Source of the DNA: Gammaproteobacteria bacterium UBA4475
GTDB lineage: Bacteria > Pseudomonadota > Gammaproteobacteria > Pseudomonadales > Azotimanducaceae
Direction of reading: 5' to 3'
Assembly: GCA_002389265.1 (NCBI GenBank)
Contig: DGOD01000204.1
Coordinates: forward strand, 1 to 28,947
Length of the DNA stretch: 28,947 nucleotides
Shown here: positions 8,516 through 16,534 of the stretch, piece after piece
Layout: each line of letters begins with the position of its first letter
Numbering within the stretch: position 1 is the first letter of the stretch
The notes under the pieces: model-generated
What the model saw: only the letters and a program-made list of their open reading frames with translations
What the model was told of the DNA's origin: nothing
Databases searched by the model: none
Program-made: the position numbers and the translations under genes

Positions 8516-9031
8516 ATGAGTGTAGAATTACTTGATACCACCCGGTTCCATGGATTCAGGGTCAGACGTCAGATAGCAGGGAAAACGTACCAGGAATACT
8601 TTTCCTTAAAGAAAGATGGTAAGCGTATGCGCGGTGCTGCGCGTGCCGCTGTTAAACAGCAAGCTGAGGATCGTGATGCAGTTCTTCAGAAGCTGCAAGC
8701 CAAGGCCAAGGCTGAAGCGGCTAAAAATGCATTGTTTGATAAAGATGGCAAGGTTCGAGGGATCCTGTTTCGAATGAAAACTGAAAAGAGTGGCACGCGT
8801 ACGCCGGTTTTTCAGATCGGTATTATGTCTGCTAAGGTCGGCAAAATCGTCAACACGACGGTATCTATTAATTTACACGGGCTGGAAACGGCGTGGCAGA
8901 AAGCCGTGGATTTTTATATCGACCATAAGAAGATTTCGAAGCGGGCGAAGGTCTACCAGGAGTTACTTAGCGCACAGCCGTCTAAAGCGCAATTGGATGC
9001 GATGAAACGTAAGCGACCGAAAAAAGTCTAG
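8516..9031 (+). CDS. Conserved-looking basic protein of unknown function with two AP2-like halves
   Basis: I cannot assign a function to this 171-residue protein. It is strongly basic and divides into two similar halves. Residues about 8-60 read as strands (GFRVRRQIAGKTYQEYFSL) followed by a charged helix; residues about 77-142 repeat the plan with LFRMKTEKSGTRTPVFQIG, more strands, and a helix starting GLETAWQKAVDFY. This strand-strand-strand-helix order with a basic face resembles AP2/ERF or phage-integrase Arm-type DNA-binding domains, but no catalytic integrase part is present. The end is Lys/Arg-rich (KRKRPKKV). AGGTG precedes the ATG by about 9 nt. The gene has a 277-nt upstream gap and its own strong terminator, so it appears to be a monocistronic unit. 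A nucleic-acid-binding role is inference only. Confidence 0.8.
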   Translation: MSVELLDTTRFHGFRVRRQIAGKTYQEYFSLKKDGKRMRGAARAAVKQQAEDRDAVLQKLQAKAKAEAAKNALFDKDGKVRGILFRMKTEKSGTRTPVFQIGIMSAKVGKIVNTTVSINLHGLETAWQKAVDFYIDHKKISKRAKVYQELLSAQPSKAQLDAMKRKRPKKV

Positions 9032-9047
9032 ACCGTGCGCAGAGGCG

Positions 9048-9076
9048 AAAAGGGATCCGGGTGATCCCTTTTTTTT
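9048..9076 (+). terminator. Strong intrinsic terminator of the 8516-9031 gene
   Basis: AAAAGGGATC (9048-9057) pairs with GATCCCTTTT (9063-9072) around a 5-nt loop, and the T run continues to 9076. It begins 16 nt after the stop codon and separates this gene from the prpE unit. Confidence 0.9.
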
Positions 9077-9132
9077 GTCCTTTTTTTTCTGTAAGTGTTA
9101 ATGTTTTGCTCGTTTTCACAGGAGTATTAAAG

Positions 9133-11037
9133 GTGAGTTACGCAGTTGAGTATGCGAGATCCCTGGCCGACCCGGTCGGGTTCTGGCGCGAACAGGCAGA
9201 CCTGATTCAATGGGATCGAGCGCCAGAGAAGATTCTCAGCAAAGATAGCAATGGTAATGATGCCTGGTATGCTGATGGTGAGTTGAATACCTGCTACCTG
9301 GCGCTGGATTACCATATAGAGCAAGGCCGAGGCGAACAAACAGCGTTGATCTATGATTCGCCGGTGACCGCGACGGTGCAACACTTCAGTTATTCGCAAT
9401 TGCGTGAACAAGTGGCGCTATTTGCGGGAGTGCTCCAGTCACGGGGTGTCACCAAGGGTGAGCGGGTCATTATTTATATGCCGATGATTCCTGAGGCCGT
9501 CATCGCCATGCTGGCCTGTGCGCGTATAGGCGCCGTGCATTCGGTAGTATTTGGTGGATTTGCCGCCAGGGAGCTCGCTAGCCGCATCGATGACGCCACG
9601 CCAAAATTGATAGTTGCTGCCTCCTGCGGCATTGAGTTCGCATCCGTTATTCCTTACAAACCATTATTGGACCAGGCTTTGGATCTCGCTCAACATCAGG
9701 TTGACGCTTGTATCATTCTGCAACGCCCTCAAGCTCGAGCTGCGCTGCAAGCAACAGACATAGACTGGGAGGTTGCAATCGCCGCCGCTGAGCCAGCAGC
9801 TTGCGTATCGTTGAAGGCCACTGATCCACTCTATGTGCTTTATACCTCGGGCACCACGGGCAAGCCTAAGGGTGTTGTCAGGGATAACGGGGGACATGCC
9901 GTCGCTTTGAGATATAGCATGCAGGCGATCTACGACGTCGGACCGGGCGATGTCTTTTGGGCAGCCTCGGATGTCGGCTGGGTAGTTGGCCACTCCTATA
10001 TCGTCTATGCGCCACTGATTACTGGTTGTACCACAATCCTGTTTGAGGGTAAGCCGGTACGAACGCCAGATGCAGGGACGTTTTGGCGGGTGATTGAAGA
10101 ACATCAGGTGAAAGTATTTTTTACCGCGCCCACTGGCTTTCGCGCCATGCGCAAAGAGGATCCTGAGAGCTTGCTGCTTCGAGACTATGACATATCCTGC
10201 CTGCAAGCTTTGTTCGTTGCTGGTGAGCGAACGGACCCACCCACTTACCACTGGCTCTGCGATATATTGAATATCCCCGTGATCGATCACTGGTGGCAGA
10301 CTGAAACCGGATGGCCAGTTGCGGCTAACTTGCGCGGAGTTGAGCCTAGGCCAACGCTGGCGGGTTCGGCAAGCTTTCCAGTGCCAGGCTTTGAAGTTCA
10401 GGTGCTGGGGTCTGATCATGAACGGCTATCGGCAGAAGAAGAGGGTGATGTCGTGATTCGGTTGCCCCTGCCGCCCGGTTGTATGTCTACCGTCTGGGGT
10501 GATCACCAGCGTTATTTGGATGCCTATATGGAGCAGCATCCCGGTTATTACCATACGGGTGATGGTGGCTATTTCGATGCTGATGGCTATCTGTACATTA
10601 TGGGACGCACTGATGATGTCATCAATGTTGCGGGTCACAGGCTCTCGACGGGAGAAATGGAAGAAATCGTTGCAGCCCACCCTGCCATTGCAGAGTGTGC
10701 GGTTGTTGGTATTGAAGATCGGGACAAGGGTCAACTGCCCGTCGGATTGTTGATACTCAAGGACGGCGTGCAGTTGTCAGCGGCGCAGCTCGAGGCAGAG
10801 CTGGTGGCGATGGTCAGACAGGCCATCGGCGCCTTCGCGAATTTCAAACAGACGGTGGTGGTCAGTCGGCTGCCAAAGACGCGTTCAGGTAAGATCCTGC
10901 GGCAGATCATCAGGAAAATTGCTGACGACAAGCCCTTCGACCCACCGGCCACCATCGATGACCCGTCTGTGCTGGTGGAGATTCGTGAGGCCTTAATGAC
11001 TGCAGGAATTGGCCAGATGGCGGAGACGCAAGGATGA
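9133..11037 (+). CDS. prpE: Propionyl-CoA synthetase (acyl-CoA ligase, PrpE-like)
   Basis: A 634-residue AMP-forming acyl-CoA synthetase closest in pattern to PrpE: it activates propionate (possibly also acetate, acrylate or 3-hydroxypropionate) to its CoA thioester through an acyl-adenylate. The ATP-binding motif YTSGTTGKPKG is at 237-247, IDHWWQTETGWP is typical of short-chain ligases, and the regulatory/catalytic lysine is K587 in TRSGKILR, which in the family is a target of reversible acylation. The closing TIDDP stretch matches PrpE. GTG 9133 is the start because AGGAG (9120-9124) lies 8 nt upstream; the longer reading from 9061 begins inside the upstream terminator. Its stop overlaps the next gene by ATGA. 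Acetyl-CoA synthetase is the main alternative. Confidence 0.88.
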   Translation: MSYAVEYARSLADPVGFWREQADLIQWDRAPEKILSKDSNGNDAWYADGELNTCYLALDYHIEQGRGEQTALIYDSPVTATVQHFSYSQLREQVALFAGVLQSRGVTKGERVIIYMPMIPEAVIAMLACARIGAVHSVVFGGFAARELASRIDDATPKLIVAASCGIEFASVIPYKPLLDQALDLAQHQVDACIILQRPQARAALQATDIDWEVAIAAAEPAACVSLKATDPLYVLYTSGTTGKPKGVVRDNGGHAVALRYSMQAIYDVGPGDVFWAASDVGWVVGHSYIVYAPLITGCTTILFEGKPVRTPDAGTFWRVIEEHQVKVFFTAPTGFRAMRKEDPESLLLRDYDISCLQALFVAGERTDPPTYHWLCDILNIPVIDHWWQTETGWPVAANLRGVEPRPTLAGSASFPVPGFEVQVLGSDHERLSAEEEGDVVIRLPLPPGCMSTVWGDHQRYLDAYMEQHPGYYHTGDGGYFDADGYLYIMGRTDDVINVAGHRLSTGEMEEIVAAHPAIAECAVVGIEDRDKGQLPVGLLILKDGVQLSAAQLEAELVAMVRQAIGAFANFKQTVVVSRLPKTRSGKILRQIIRKIADDKPFDPPATIDDPSVLVEIREALMTAGIGQMAETQG

Positions 11038-11786
11038 ACAGCGTATTGATTACTGGCGCATCTTCAGGGTTTGGTGAAGCTTGTGCTCGAAAGTTCGCAG
11101 CGCAAGGTTTGCGGTTGGTGCTCTGCGCTCGCCGCGCAGACAGATTATCGGCTCTCGCTGATGAGCTCAGTCAGATCACCGAGGTGCATTCGGTGATACT
11201 CGACGTTCGTGACCGAGAGGCCGTGTTTGCACTGCCGGCATCTCTGCCAGCAGCCTTTGCGGACGTTGGCATACTTGTTAACAATGCCGGCTTGGCTTTG
11301 GGCTTGGGTGGTGCGGACGTCGCGAGTGTCGACGACTGGGAAGCCATGGTCGACACCAATATTAAAGGTGTGATGTATTTGACCCAGGCGATGCTTCCTG
11401 GGATGGTCGCTCGCGGTGGCGGACATGTGGTGAATATTGGCTCTGTCGCCGCGAGTTGGCCCTACCCGGGCGGGAACGTTTACGGCGGCACGAAAGCCTT
11501 TGTGCAGCAGTTCTCGCGCAATTTGCGTGCTGATCTGCTCGGCAAATCGATTCGAGTGTCAAACATTGAACCAGGCATGTGTGAAACAGAATTTTCAGTC
11601 GTGCGCTTTAATGGTGATGAAGAGCGGGCTAAGCAGGTCTATTCGGGCATGCAGCCCTTGACCGGTACTGATATCGCCGAAATTGTTTATTGGGTGACGG
11701 CGTTACCGCCGCATATCAATGTCAACCAGCTGGAGGTGATGCCCACGGCCCAAGCCTGGGGTCCATTCGCCGTTCATCGGGACTGA
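11034..11786 (+). CDS. ydfG: YdfG-like NADP-dependent short-chain dehydrogenase
   Basis: A 250-residue classical SDR closely resembling E. coli YdfG along its length (SWPYPGGNVYGGTKAFVQQF and the C-terminal LEVMPTAQ region). TGASSGFG (7-14) is the cofactor motif, CARR (31-34) fits NADP preference, NNAG is at 83-86, and the catalytic residues are S137, Y150 and K154. YdfG oxidises L-serine and L-allo-threonine and interconverts 3-hydroxy acids such as 3-hydroxypropionate with malonic semialdehyde. The ATG overlaps the prpE stop (11034-11037), so the two are coupled and may share a substrate class. The symbol is by resemblance; the exact substrate is not settled. Confidence 0.85.
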   Translation: MNSVLITGASSGFGEACARKFAAQGLRLVLCARRADRLSALADELSQITEVHSVILDVRDREAVFALPASLPAAFADVGILVNNAGLALGLGGADVASVDDWEAMVDTNIKGVMYLTQAMLPGMVARGGGHVVNIGSVAASWPYPGGNVYGGTKAFVQQFSRNLRADLLGKSIRVSNIEPGMCETEFSVVRFNGDEERAKQVYSGMQPLTGTDIAEIVYWVTALPPHINVNQLEVMPTAQAWGPFAVHRD

Positions 11787-11831
11787 TGTGAGCGTGGTTG
11801 ATTTGGAGGTGTCTGGCTCTTGGAATCACGC

Positions 11832-11837
11832 TATAAT
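11832..11837 (+). promoter_or_regulatory. Possible -10 element for the ABM-fold gene
   Basis: A perfect TATAAT lies 32 nt before the ATG at 11870, placing a start point near 11844. No acceptable -35 hexamer or extended -10 TG is present, so the call is weak; an activator could compensate. Confidence 0.3.
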
Positions 11838-11869
11838 CTGTGGCTCCAAGCGAACTTGATAGCGGTAAT

Positions 11870-12256
11870 ATGATCATAGTCCACGGTAAATTCCCAATAA
11901 AGCAGGCGTTTCGAGATGAGGCGCTAAAGCTAATGCAGCGTATGTCTGTTGCCAGTCGTGAAGAATACGGTTGCATCAGTTATGAGTTTTATGTGGGTTT
12001 GTCGGATCCCAATACGCTCTTGTTGTTCCAGGAATGGGATTCAGTTGACGCCCTGCAAGACCACTTCGATACGGCGCATATGGAAGAGTTTCTGAAAGTT
12101 TTACCTGATGTGCTAGACGGTGAAGTAGCAACCCGGCGCTATGAGGTTCGAAATCCCAATGATATTCCCAGCCAGTCAAATGATGAGCAAAGAGTGCCTG
12201 CTGAGCGAGGTGACCAGTCGGCACATCGGCAGTCGAGACAGAAAATCATTCACTGA
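11870..12256 (+). CDS. Antibiotic biosynthesis monooxygenase (ABM)-domain protein
   Basis: The 128-residue product carries one ABM ferredoxin-like domain over about residues 1-90: a first strand MIIVHGKFPI, then REEYGCISYEFYVG, LLLFQEWDS and the helix around HFDTAHMEEFL. This layout is like YgiN-type quinol monooxygenases and heme-independent ABM dimers. Its substrate is unknown and the family is functionally diverse. The last 30 or so residues are polar and look disordered. The ATG at 11870 starts directly at the domain; an in-frame GTG at 11840 would add ten residues and lies within the probable promoter. The ribosome site is weak. It is convergent with the ArsC-like gene. Confidence 0.78.
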   Translation: MIIVHGKFPIKQAFRDEALKLMQRMSVASREEYGCISYEFYVGLSDPNTLLLFQEWDSVDALQDHFDTAHMEEFLKVLPDVLDGEVATRRYEVRNPNDIPSQSNDEQRVPAERGDQSAHRQSRQKIIH

Positions 12257-12265
12257 TACTGTCAT

Positions 12266-12289
12266 ATTACCTAGCCGCTGCTGGGTAAT
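12266..12289. terminator. Hairpin between convergent genes
   Basis: ATTACCTAGC (12266-12275) pairs with GCTGGGTAAT (12280-12289), ten pairs including one G-U, around a 4-nt loop. It sits 10 nt after the ABM gene and before the end of the oppositely oriented ArsC-like gene. No T-tract follows on either strand, so it may be a weak two-way terminator or an mRNA end stabiliser. Confidence 0.4.
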
Positions 12290-12315
12290 GGTGGCGAGAC
12301 CTTGTGAAGTTGGGT

Positions 12316-12669
12316 CTAGGTGAGTAGCGTTAAGACGTTCTCGGGAGGGCGACCTATCACTGCGCGGTTACCGACCACAACAATCGGTCGTTCGATCAGA
12401 TGAGGGGCCTTGACCATCGCGTCGATCAATACGCTGTCAGGCAGGTTCAGTTCGTCAAGCTGCATGGTCTTGTATTGATCTTCAGAGGTTCGCAGTAATT
12501 GACGCGGGCGCATCAATAGCTTTGTGAGCAAGTCCTTCAACTGGTCTGCCGTCATCGGGCTTGTCAGATACAACACGATGGTCGGCGAGATACCGTGGGC
12601 TGTCAGTAACTCAAGGGTCTGGCGAGATTTAGAGCAGGCTGGGTTGTGGTAAATTGTGACAGCATTCAT
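12316..12669 (-). CDS. ArsC/YfgD-family thioredoxin-fold protein
   Basis: A 117-residue member of the glutaredoxin-linked arsenate reductase family. The N-terminal IYHNPACSKSR places the active-site cysteine at C12, and the PHLIERPIVV and later GRPPENVL stretches are standard for the family. True ArsC enzymes reduce arsenate using glutathione and glutaredoxin; the YfgD branch has the same fold but unproven arsenate activity. No arsR, arsB or acr3 gene is nearby, which favours the housekeeping YfgD type. The start is fixed by alignment to the family N-terminus, although no clear Shine-Dalgarno precedes it. It is divergent from the YihY-family gene. Confidence 0.85.
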   Translation of the reverse strand: MNAVTIYHNPACSKSRQTLELLTAHGISPTIVLYLTSPMTADQLKDLLTKLLMRPRQLLRTSEDQYKTMQLDELNLPDSVLIDAMVKAPHLIERPIVVVGNRAVIGRPPENVLTLLT

Positions 12670-12771
12670 CGGATTTTGAGTTCATTTGGATGAGGCTGAA
12701 AATTGTAGAGAGCCTGTGTGCAATCAACAAGTGCAAGATTGGCAAAATCGTGGACATCTTGGAACCTTTCG

Positions 12772-13998
12772 ATGAAAACAATCACGTTACGCGCTGTAAC
12801 GCAGCTTCCAGATTATCTTTGGCGCCTTTCAGCTCACATGCTAAAACGCTATGTTGACGATGGTTGTCAGGCAACGGCGGCAGCACTGACCTACCAGACG
12901 CTGTTTGCGGTAGTCCCGCTCTTGACGGTGATGTACGCAGTGCTCAACGCGGTGGAGGCCTTCAAGGATCTATCGGTGGAAGTTGAGGGATTCCTATTCG
13001 ATAATGTGGTGCCGGAGAACGTCGTTAATCTGCAGGATTACCTGCATGACTTCTCCACTCAAGCGCAAAGTCTGAGCTTGCCAAGTCTGGCATTTTTGGG
13101 CGTCACGGCATTCCTGATGTTGTTTACTATTGAGCGCACTTTTAATGAGATCTGGCGGGTTCGAGAGCCCCGACAGGGCTATCAGCGGTTTTTGATGTAC
13201 TGGGCCTTATTGTCGCTGGGGCCGATTTTGGTGGGCATGGGGTTTGTGATCACAACCTACTTGATGGCCATGCCATTCTTGTCCGATGTTGATCAGTACA
13301 CTGGCGCGCTCGGTTATCTGCCGATTTTGCTGAGTGCCGCCATGTTGACGCTGGTCTACGTCGTGGTACCGAATTGTGCAGTGTCATTCAAACATGCGGT
13401 GGTGGGTGGCTTGCTCGTTGCGATAGCGTTTGAAATGGCAAAGTATCTGTTTGGCTTTGTCATGTCGCGCTCAAGTTTTGAAGTGATTTATGGGGCGTTT
13501 GCTGCGGTTCCATTGTTCCTGCTGTGGATTTACGTTTCATGGACCATCGTTCTAATGGGCGCGGAACTAGTTAAAGCCTTGGGCGTCTATCGCCGTGATG
13601 GTGGCAGTCAACTGGAGGCGCCATTATTTCAAATTGTCATTATCCTCGAGTTGTTTTTTCATGCGCACCACAGAGGGGCCGTCGTGGGGGATGAAGATAT
13701 TCGAAGCTGTGGCGCTCGTATTGATCTGGAACATTGGAACGACTATCGCCAGAGACTGATCGAGCTTAATCTGATTCGTAGTGTCGACAAAGGCGGGCTG
13801 GTACTGTCGAGAGATCTGAGTGAAATATCCGTATGGGAGTTATATCAGCGATTAGGCTGGCCTCTACCCGAGACAGTCAAAGGTACAAGCGCCTGGGAGG
13901 TGGCAATGGCAGCCGACATACAGCATATTAATCAACATAATCAGGATCTGCTTAAAATGGATCTTGAGTCCCTGTTCCGTCTAGGTAGCAAAGAATGA
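12772..13998 (+). CDS. YihY/virulence factor BrkB-family inner-membrane protein
   Basis: A 408-residue membrane protein of the YihY/BrkB family, once mislabelled ribonuclease BN. Hydrophobic segments fall at about 38-60, 103-120, 140-163, 181-200, 207-230 and 241-265, followed by a soluble C-terminal domain (about 275-408) with a possible winged-helix character. Family landmarks are ALTYQTLFAVVPLLTV, FNEIWRVREP and YGAFAAVPLFLLWIYVSW. The molecular function of the family is not established. ATG 12772 is preferred, with GGA about 9 nt upstream; an in-frame GTG at 12718 would add 18 residues. The stop overlaps the next gene by ATGA, coupling the two. Confidence 0.88.
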   Translation: MKTITLRAVTQLPDYLWRLSAHMLKRYVDDGCQATAAALTYQTLFAVVPLLTVMYAVLNAVEAFKDLSVEVEGFLFDNVVPENVVNLQDYLHDFSTQAQSLSLPSLAFLGVTAFLMLFTIERTFNEIWRVREPRQGYQRFLMYWALLSLGPILVGMGFVITTYLMAMPFLSDVDQYTGALGYLPILLSAAMLTLVYVVVPNCAVSFKHAVVGGLLVAIAFEMAKYLFGFVMSRSSFEVIYGAFAAVPLFLLWIYVSWTIVLMGAELVKALGVYRRDGGSQLEAPLFQIVIILELFFHAHHRGAVVGDEDIRSCGARIDLEHWNDYRQRLIELNLIRSVDKGGLVLSRDLSEISVWELYQRLGWPLPETVKGTSAWEVAMAADIQHINQHNQDLLKMDLESLFRLGSKE

Positions 13999-14435
13999 GA
14001 AAATTTCTGATTGTAGTTTTTATGTTAGGGCTCTCGGGCTGCCAGCAGCCTGAGTTTTATTCTGTGCAAGGCGGCGAGCATCGGTTTGATGATTTCAAAG
14101 GTCGGTATCTGGTTGTGAATTATTGGGCGACCTGGTGTGCACCTTGTATTCGAGAGATTCCTGAATTGAATGCGTTCGCTGACGAGTTTCACGATCGAGT
14201 TGCTGTATGGGGTGTCAATTTCGATGCGCCTGAAGGTGCTGAGCAACTCAGGCAAGTACAAAAAATGCAGATCACATTTCCCGTGTTTGCTTTGAATCCA
14301 AGCGCGCAGTTGGGCGTCGTCATGCCCGAGGTGCTGCCGACGACCTTGGTCTTCGACCCGCAGGGAGCATTGCTCGCTACCCTGGTTGGACCTCAGACCC
14401 GAGAGTCACTGCTGGCGGTCTTAGCGTTGGAGTAG
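13995..14435 (+). CDS. TlpA-like thioredoxin-fold lipoprotein
   Basis: A 146-residue thioredoxin-fold protein with a lipoprotein signal: a short basic start, a hydrophobic core and a lipobox LSGC with the acylated cysteine at C16. The redox motif WCAPC gives C48 and C51, and a cis-proline is visible in VLPTTLVFD. It probably acts as a membrane-anchored disulfide reductant or thiol exchanger in the periplasm, as TlpA/ResA proteins do; its client is unknown. It overlaps the YihY-family gene by 4 nt. The residue after the acylated cysteine is Gln, not Asp, so outer-membrane sorting by Lol is possible. It is convergent with proS. Confidence 0.85.
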   Translation: MRKFLIVVFMLGLSGCQQPEFYSVQGGEHRFDDFKGRYLVVNYWATWCAPCIREIPELNAFADEFHDRVAVWGVNFDAPEGAEQLRQVQKMQITFPVFALNPSAQLGVVMPEVLPTTLVFDPQGALLATLVGPQTRESLLAVLALE

Positions 14436-14476
14436 TTTTCGAACTGGCCTGCTAGGGTTGTCTTTCGTTGCTTGGC

Positions 14477-16201
14477 TCAGAGACCGAGTTCTTGCTCAAG
14501 CAATACCTTAAAGTGCTTGGCGATACCCTCGACAGGTAGTTCGCTGCTCACGCCGGTCTGTCTGTTCACGTATTCCACAACCTGGGTAGCCAGGCCGCGT
14601 TCGCCGATAACAAGTCGGTGGGGTATGCCTATCAGCTCGGCATCGGCGAATTTTGCGCCGGGTCTCGGACCTTCCCGATCATCGAGCAGAACTTCGATAC
14701 CGAGCTGTCGCATAGTCTCGTAAACAGACTCTGCCGTGGCAGCCACCTCCGCTGACTTGTGGCTGTTGATGGGAATGATAATGACGTGGAACGGCGCGAT
14801 GCAGGTCGGCCAGATCATGCCTCTATCGTCATGGTATTGTTCGATAATCGCCGCCACTAACCGCGTGACGCCCATCCCGTAGCAACCCATCTGCATCAGC
14901 GCAGCTTTACCGTTTTCATCAAGCACCGTTGCATTCATCGACTTGGAATACTTTTCACCGAGCTGGAAGATGTGACCCACTTCAATACCCTTTTTGAGCT
15001 GTAATTGGCCCAGCCCGTCAGGGCTTGAATCGCCTTCAACGACATTGCGCAAGTCAAATATCGCTGTTGCGGTGGCATCACGGCCCCAATTAGCATTCTG
15101 TAGGTGGATGTCATCTTTGTTGGCGCCGCAGGTGAAGTTGACCAGAGCGGCTGCGTTGCGGTCGGAGACTACAGGTATGCTCAGACCCACCGGACCAATG
15201 GAGCCCACCGTGCAACCTAGCTCGGCTTGAATCTCTTCAGGACTCGCGAGGGTCAGTGGCGTGGCCAACATGCCGATTTTAGCGGCCTTAATAGTGTTTA
15301 TTTGATGATCGCCGCGTAACACCAGGGCGACCAATGGAGTCTCGCTGCCCTTGAATATGAGAGTCTTAACCGTTCGCGCTGGGTCAATTTTCAGAAAGTC
15401 AGCCACGTCCTCAATGGTCTTGCGGCCAGGAGTCGAGATCTCAGTCAGTTCTTCGGGGGTGGCATTTTCAGCAGCCGGTGCCAGCGCCTCGGCCATTTCA
15501 ACGTTGGCAGCGTAATCGCTACCAGAGCTGAACGCGATAGTGTCTTCGCCTGAGTCCGCGAGAACATGAAATTCAACGGAGGCGCTACCACCAATGCTGC
15601 CGGTATCTGCCAGTACGGGGCGAAAGTCGAGATGCATTCTTTTGAGAATACGGCTGTAAGTCTCGTGCATCAGCTGGTAGGTCTCGCCCAAGCTTTCCTG
15701 AGTCATATGAAAGGAGTAAGCATCTTTCATTAGAAACTCGCGAGCGCGCAACAAGCCAAAGCGAGGCCGGGTCTCGTCTCTGAATTTCGTCTGAATCTGA
15801 TAAAAATTGATGGGTAACTGCTTGTGGCTTTTGAGTTCATTGCGTGCGAGATCGGTAATCACCTCTTCATGGGTCGGTCCCATACAGAAATCTCGCTTGT
15901 GCCGGTCAACAAATTTCAAGAGCAGGCCATCATCATATTCTTGCCAACGACCAGACTCGACCCACAGTTCCGCCGGTTGGACCACCGGCATCATGACTTC
16001 CAGTGCGCCGGCGTTATCCATCTCCTCACGGATAATACCCTCGACCTTATGTAGTACCCGCAAACCCAAGGGCAACCAGTTGTAAATGCCGGATGCCAGT
16101 TTGCGTATCAATCCGCCGCGTATAAGCAGCTGGTGACTGATGACCTCAGCATCGGCGGGGGTTTCCTTGAGGGTCGAAATCGAGTAGCTGGATGCTTTCA
16201 T
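14477..16201 (-). CDS. proS: Prolyl-tRNA synthetase, bacterial type with editing insertion
   Basis: ProRS charges tRNA-Pro with proline in the cytoplasm. The 574-residue length and the start ([17 protein letters not shown], residues 9-25) match the bacterial class. Class II motifs are visible, including [19 protein letters not shown] and the C-terminal [10 protein letters not shown]; the YbaK-like editing domain that clears Ala-tRNA-Pro lies at about 225-390, and an anticodon-binding domain follows. The start is certain from alignment although no clear Shine-Dalgarno precedes the ATG. A candidate promoter lies at 16223-16251. Monocistronic on the minus strand, convergent with the TlpA-like lipoprotein gene. 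Confidence 0.97.
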   Translation of the reverse strand: MKASSYSISTLKETPADAEVISHQLLIRGGLIRKLASGIYNWLPLGLRVLHKVEGIIREEMDNAGALEVMMPVVQPAELWVESGRWQEYDDGLLLKFVDRHKRDFCMGPTHEEVITDLARNELKSHKQLPINFYQIQTKFRDETRPRFGLLRAREFLMKDAYSFHMTQESLGETYQLMHETYSRILKRMHLDFRPVLADTGSIGGSASVEFHVLADSGEDTIAFSSGSDYAANVEMAEALAPAAENATPEELTEISTPGRKTIEDVADFLKIDPARTVKTLIFKGSETPLVALVLRGDHQINTIKAAKIGMLATPLTLASPEEIQAELGCTVGSIGPVGLSIPVVSDRNAAALVNFTCGANKDDIHLQNANWGRDATATAIFDLRNVVEGDSSPDGLGQLQLKKGIEVGHIFQLGEKYSKSMNATVLDENGKAALMQMGCYGMGVTRLVAAIIEQYHDDRGMIWPTCIAPFHVIIIPINSHKSAEVAATAESVYETMRQLGIEVLLDDREGPRPGAKFADAELIGIPHRLVIGERGLATQVVEYVNRQTGVSSELPVEGIAKHFKVLLEQELGL

Positions 16202-16475
16202 AATCGCTGTCTGTGGTGACCTATAATAATTTCAGAGTTGTTAAAAGACATATTAATCACTGGTGCCGCTGACCTGTTGGATCTGTTCAGGTTTGCGTCA
16301 CGGGCCTGCGGTTGTTGAGCCGCGGCTATGGCTGCTAATCACGGCGCTGATTCTAGCAAGGAGTTGAGGTGCTGAATACTGCAGTTGTTGTGTTGGATCG
16401 CTCACTGGCGCATTTGGGCAAGGGAAATGATAGGTGCCACGTAGCCGGTGTCGCTCAAAAGGGCAACTATCAAGT
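16202..16475. other. Intergenic stretch upstream of proS
   Basis: With the adjoining terminator this makes a 327-nt gene-free stretch between proS and the HU-like gene. Apart from a candidate proS promoter near its left end and a short GCGG/CCGC hairpin near 16307-16322, I see no gene or RNA in it. A plus-strand frame running from 16369 crosses the terminator and the HU gene and is not credible. Confidence 0.5.
16223..16251 (-). promoter_or_regulatory. Candidate sigma-70 promoter for proS
   Basis: On the minus strand ATGTCT (16251-16246, three of six matches) and TATTAT (16228-16223, five of six) are 17 nt apart. The start point would be near 16215, leaving a leader of about 15 nt. The poor -35 makes this tentative. 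Confidence 0.35.
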
Positions 16476-16506
16476 AAAAAAAAGGGCCGCTGATGCGGCC
16501 CTTTTT
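16476..16506 (-). terminator. Intrinsic terminator of the HU-like gene
   Basis: Arms GGGCCGC (16484-16490) and GCGGCCC (16495-16501) flank a 4-nt loop. Read on the minus strand, the stem is followed by eight Ts and preceded by five As. It lies 22 nt past the HU-like stop codon and is the clear end of that transcript. Confidence 0.92.
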
Positions 16507-16513
16507 AAACACA

Positions 16514-16534
16514 GCTTAAGCCAGTGGCTTAAGC
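16514..16534. repeat. Perfect 21-nt palindrome over the HU-like stop codon
   Basis: GCTTAAGCCA, a central G, then TGGCTTAAGC. The minus-strand TAA stop (16531-16529) is inside it. It is followed 7 nt later by the intrinsic terminator, so the transcript would end in two successive hairpins. Confidence 0.7.

Noticed and set aside
9664..10419. Antisense frame of 251 codons opposite prpE
   Set aside because: Composition is that of a reversed coding sequence and it conflicts with a clear enzyme gene on the other strand.
12316..12669. Arsenic resistance locus
   Set aside because: Only an ArsC-fold gene is present, with no arsR, arsB or acr3 neighbour.
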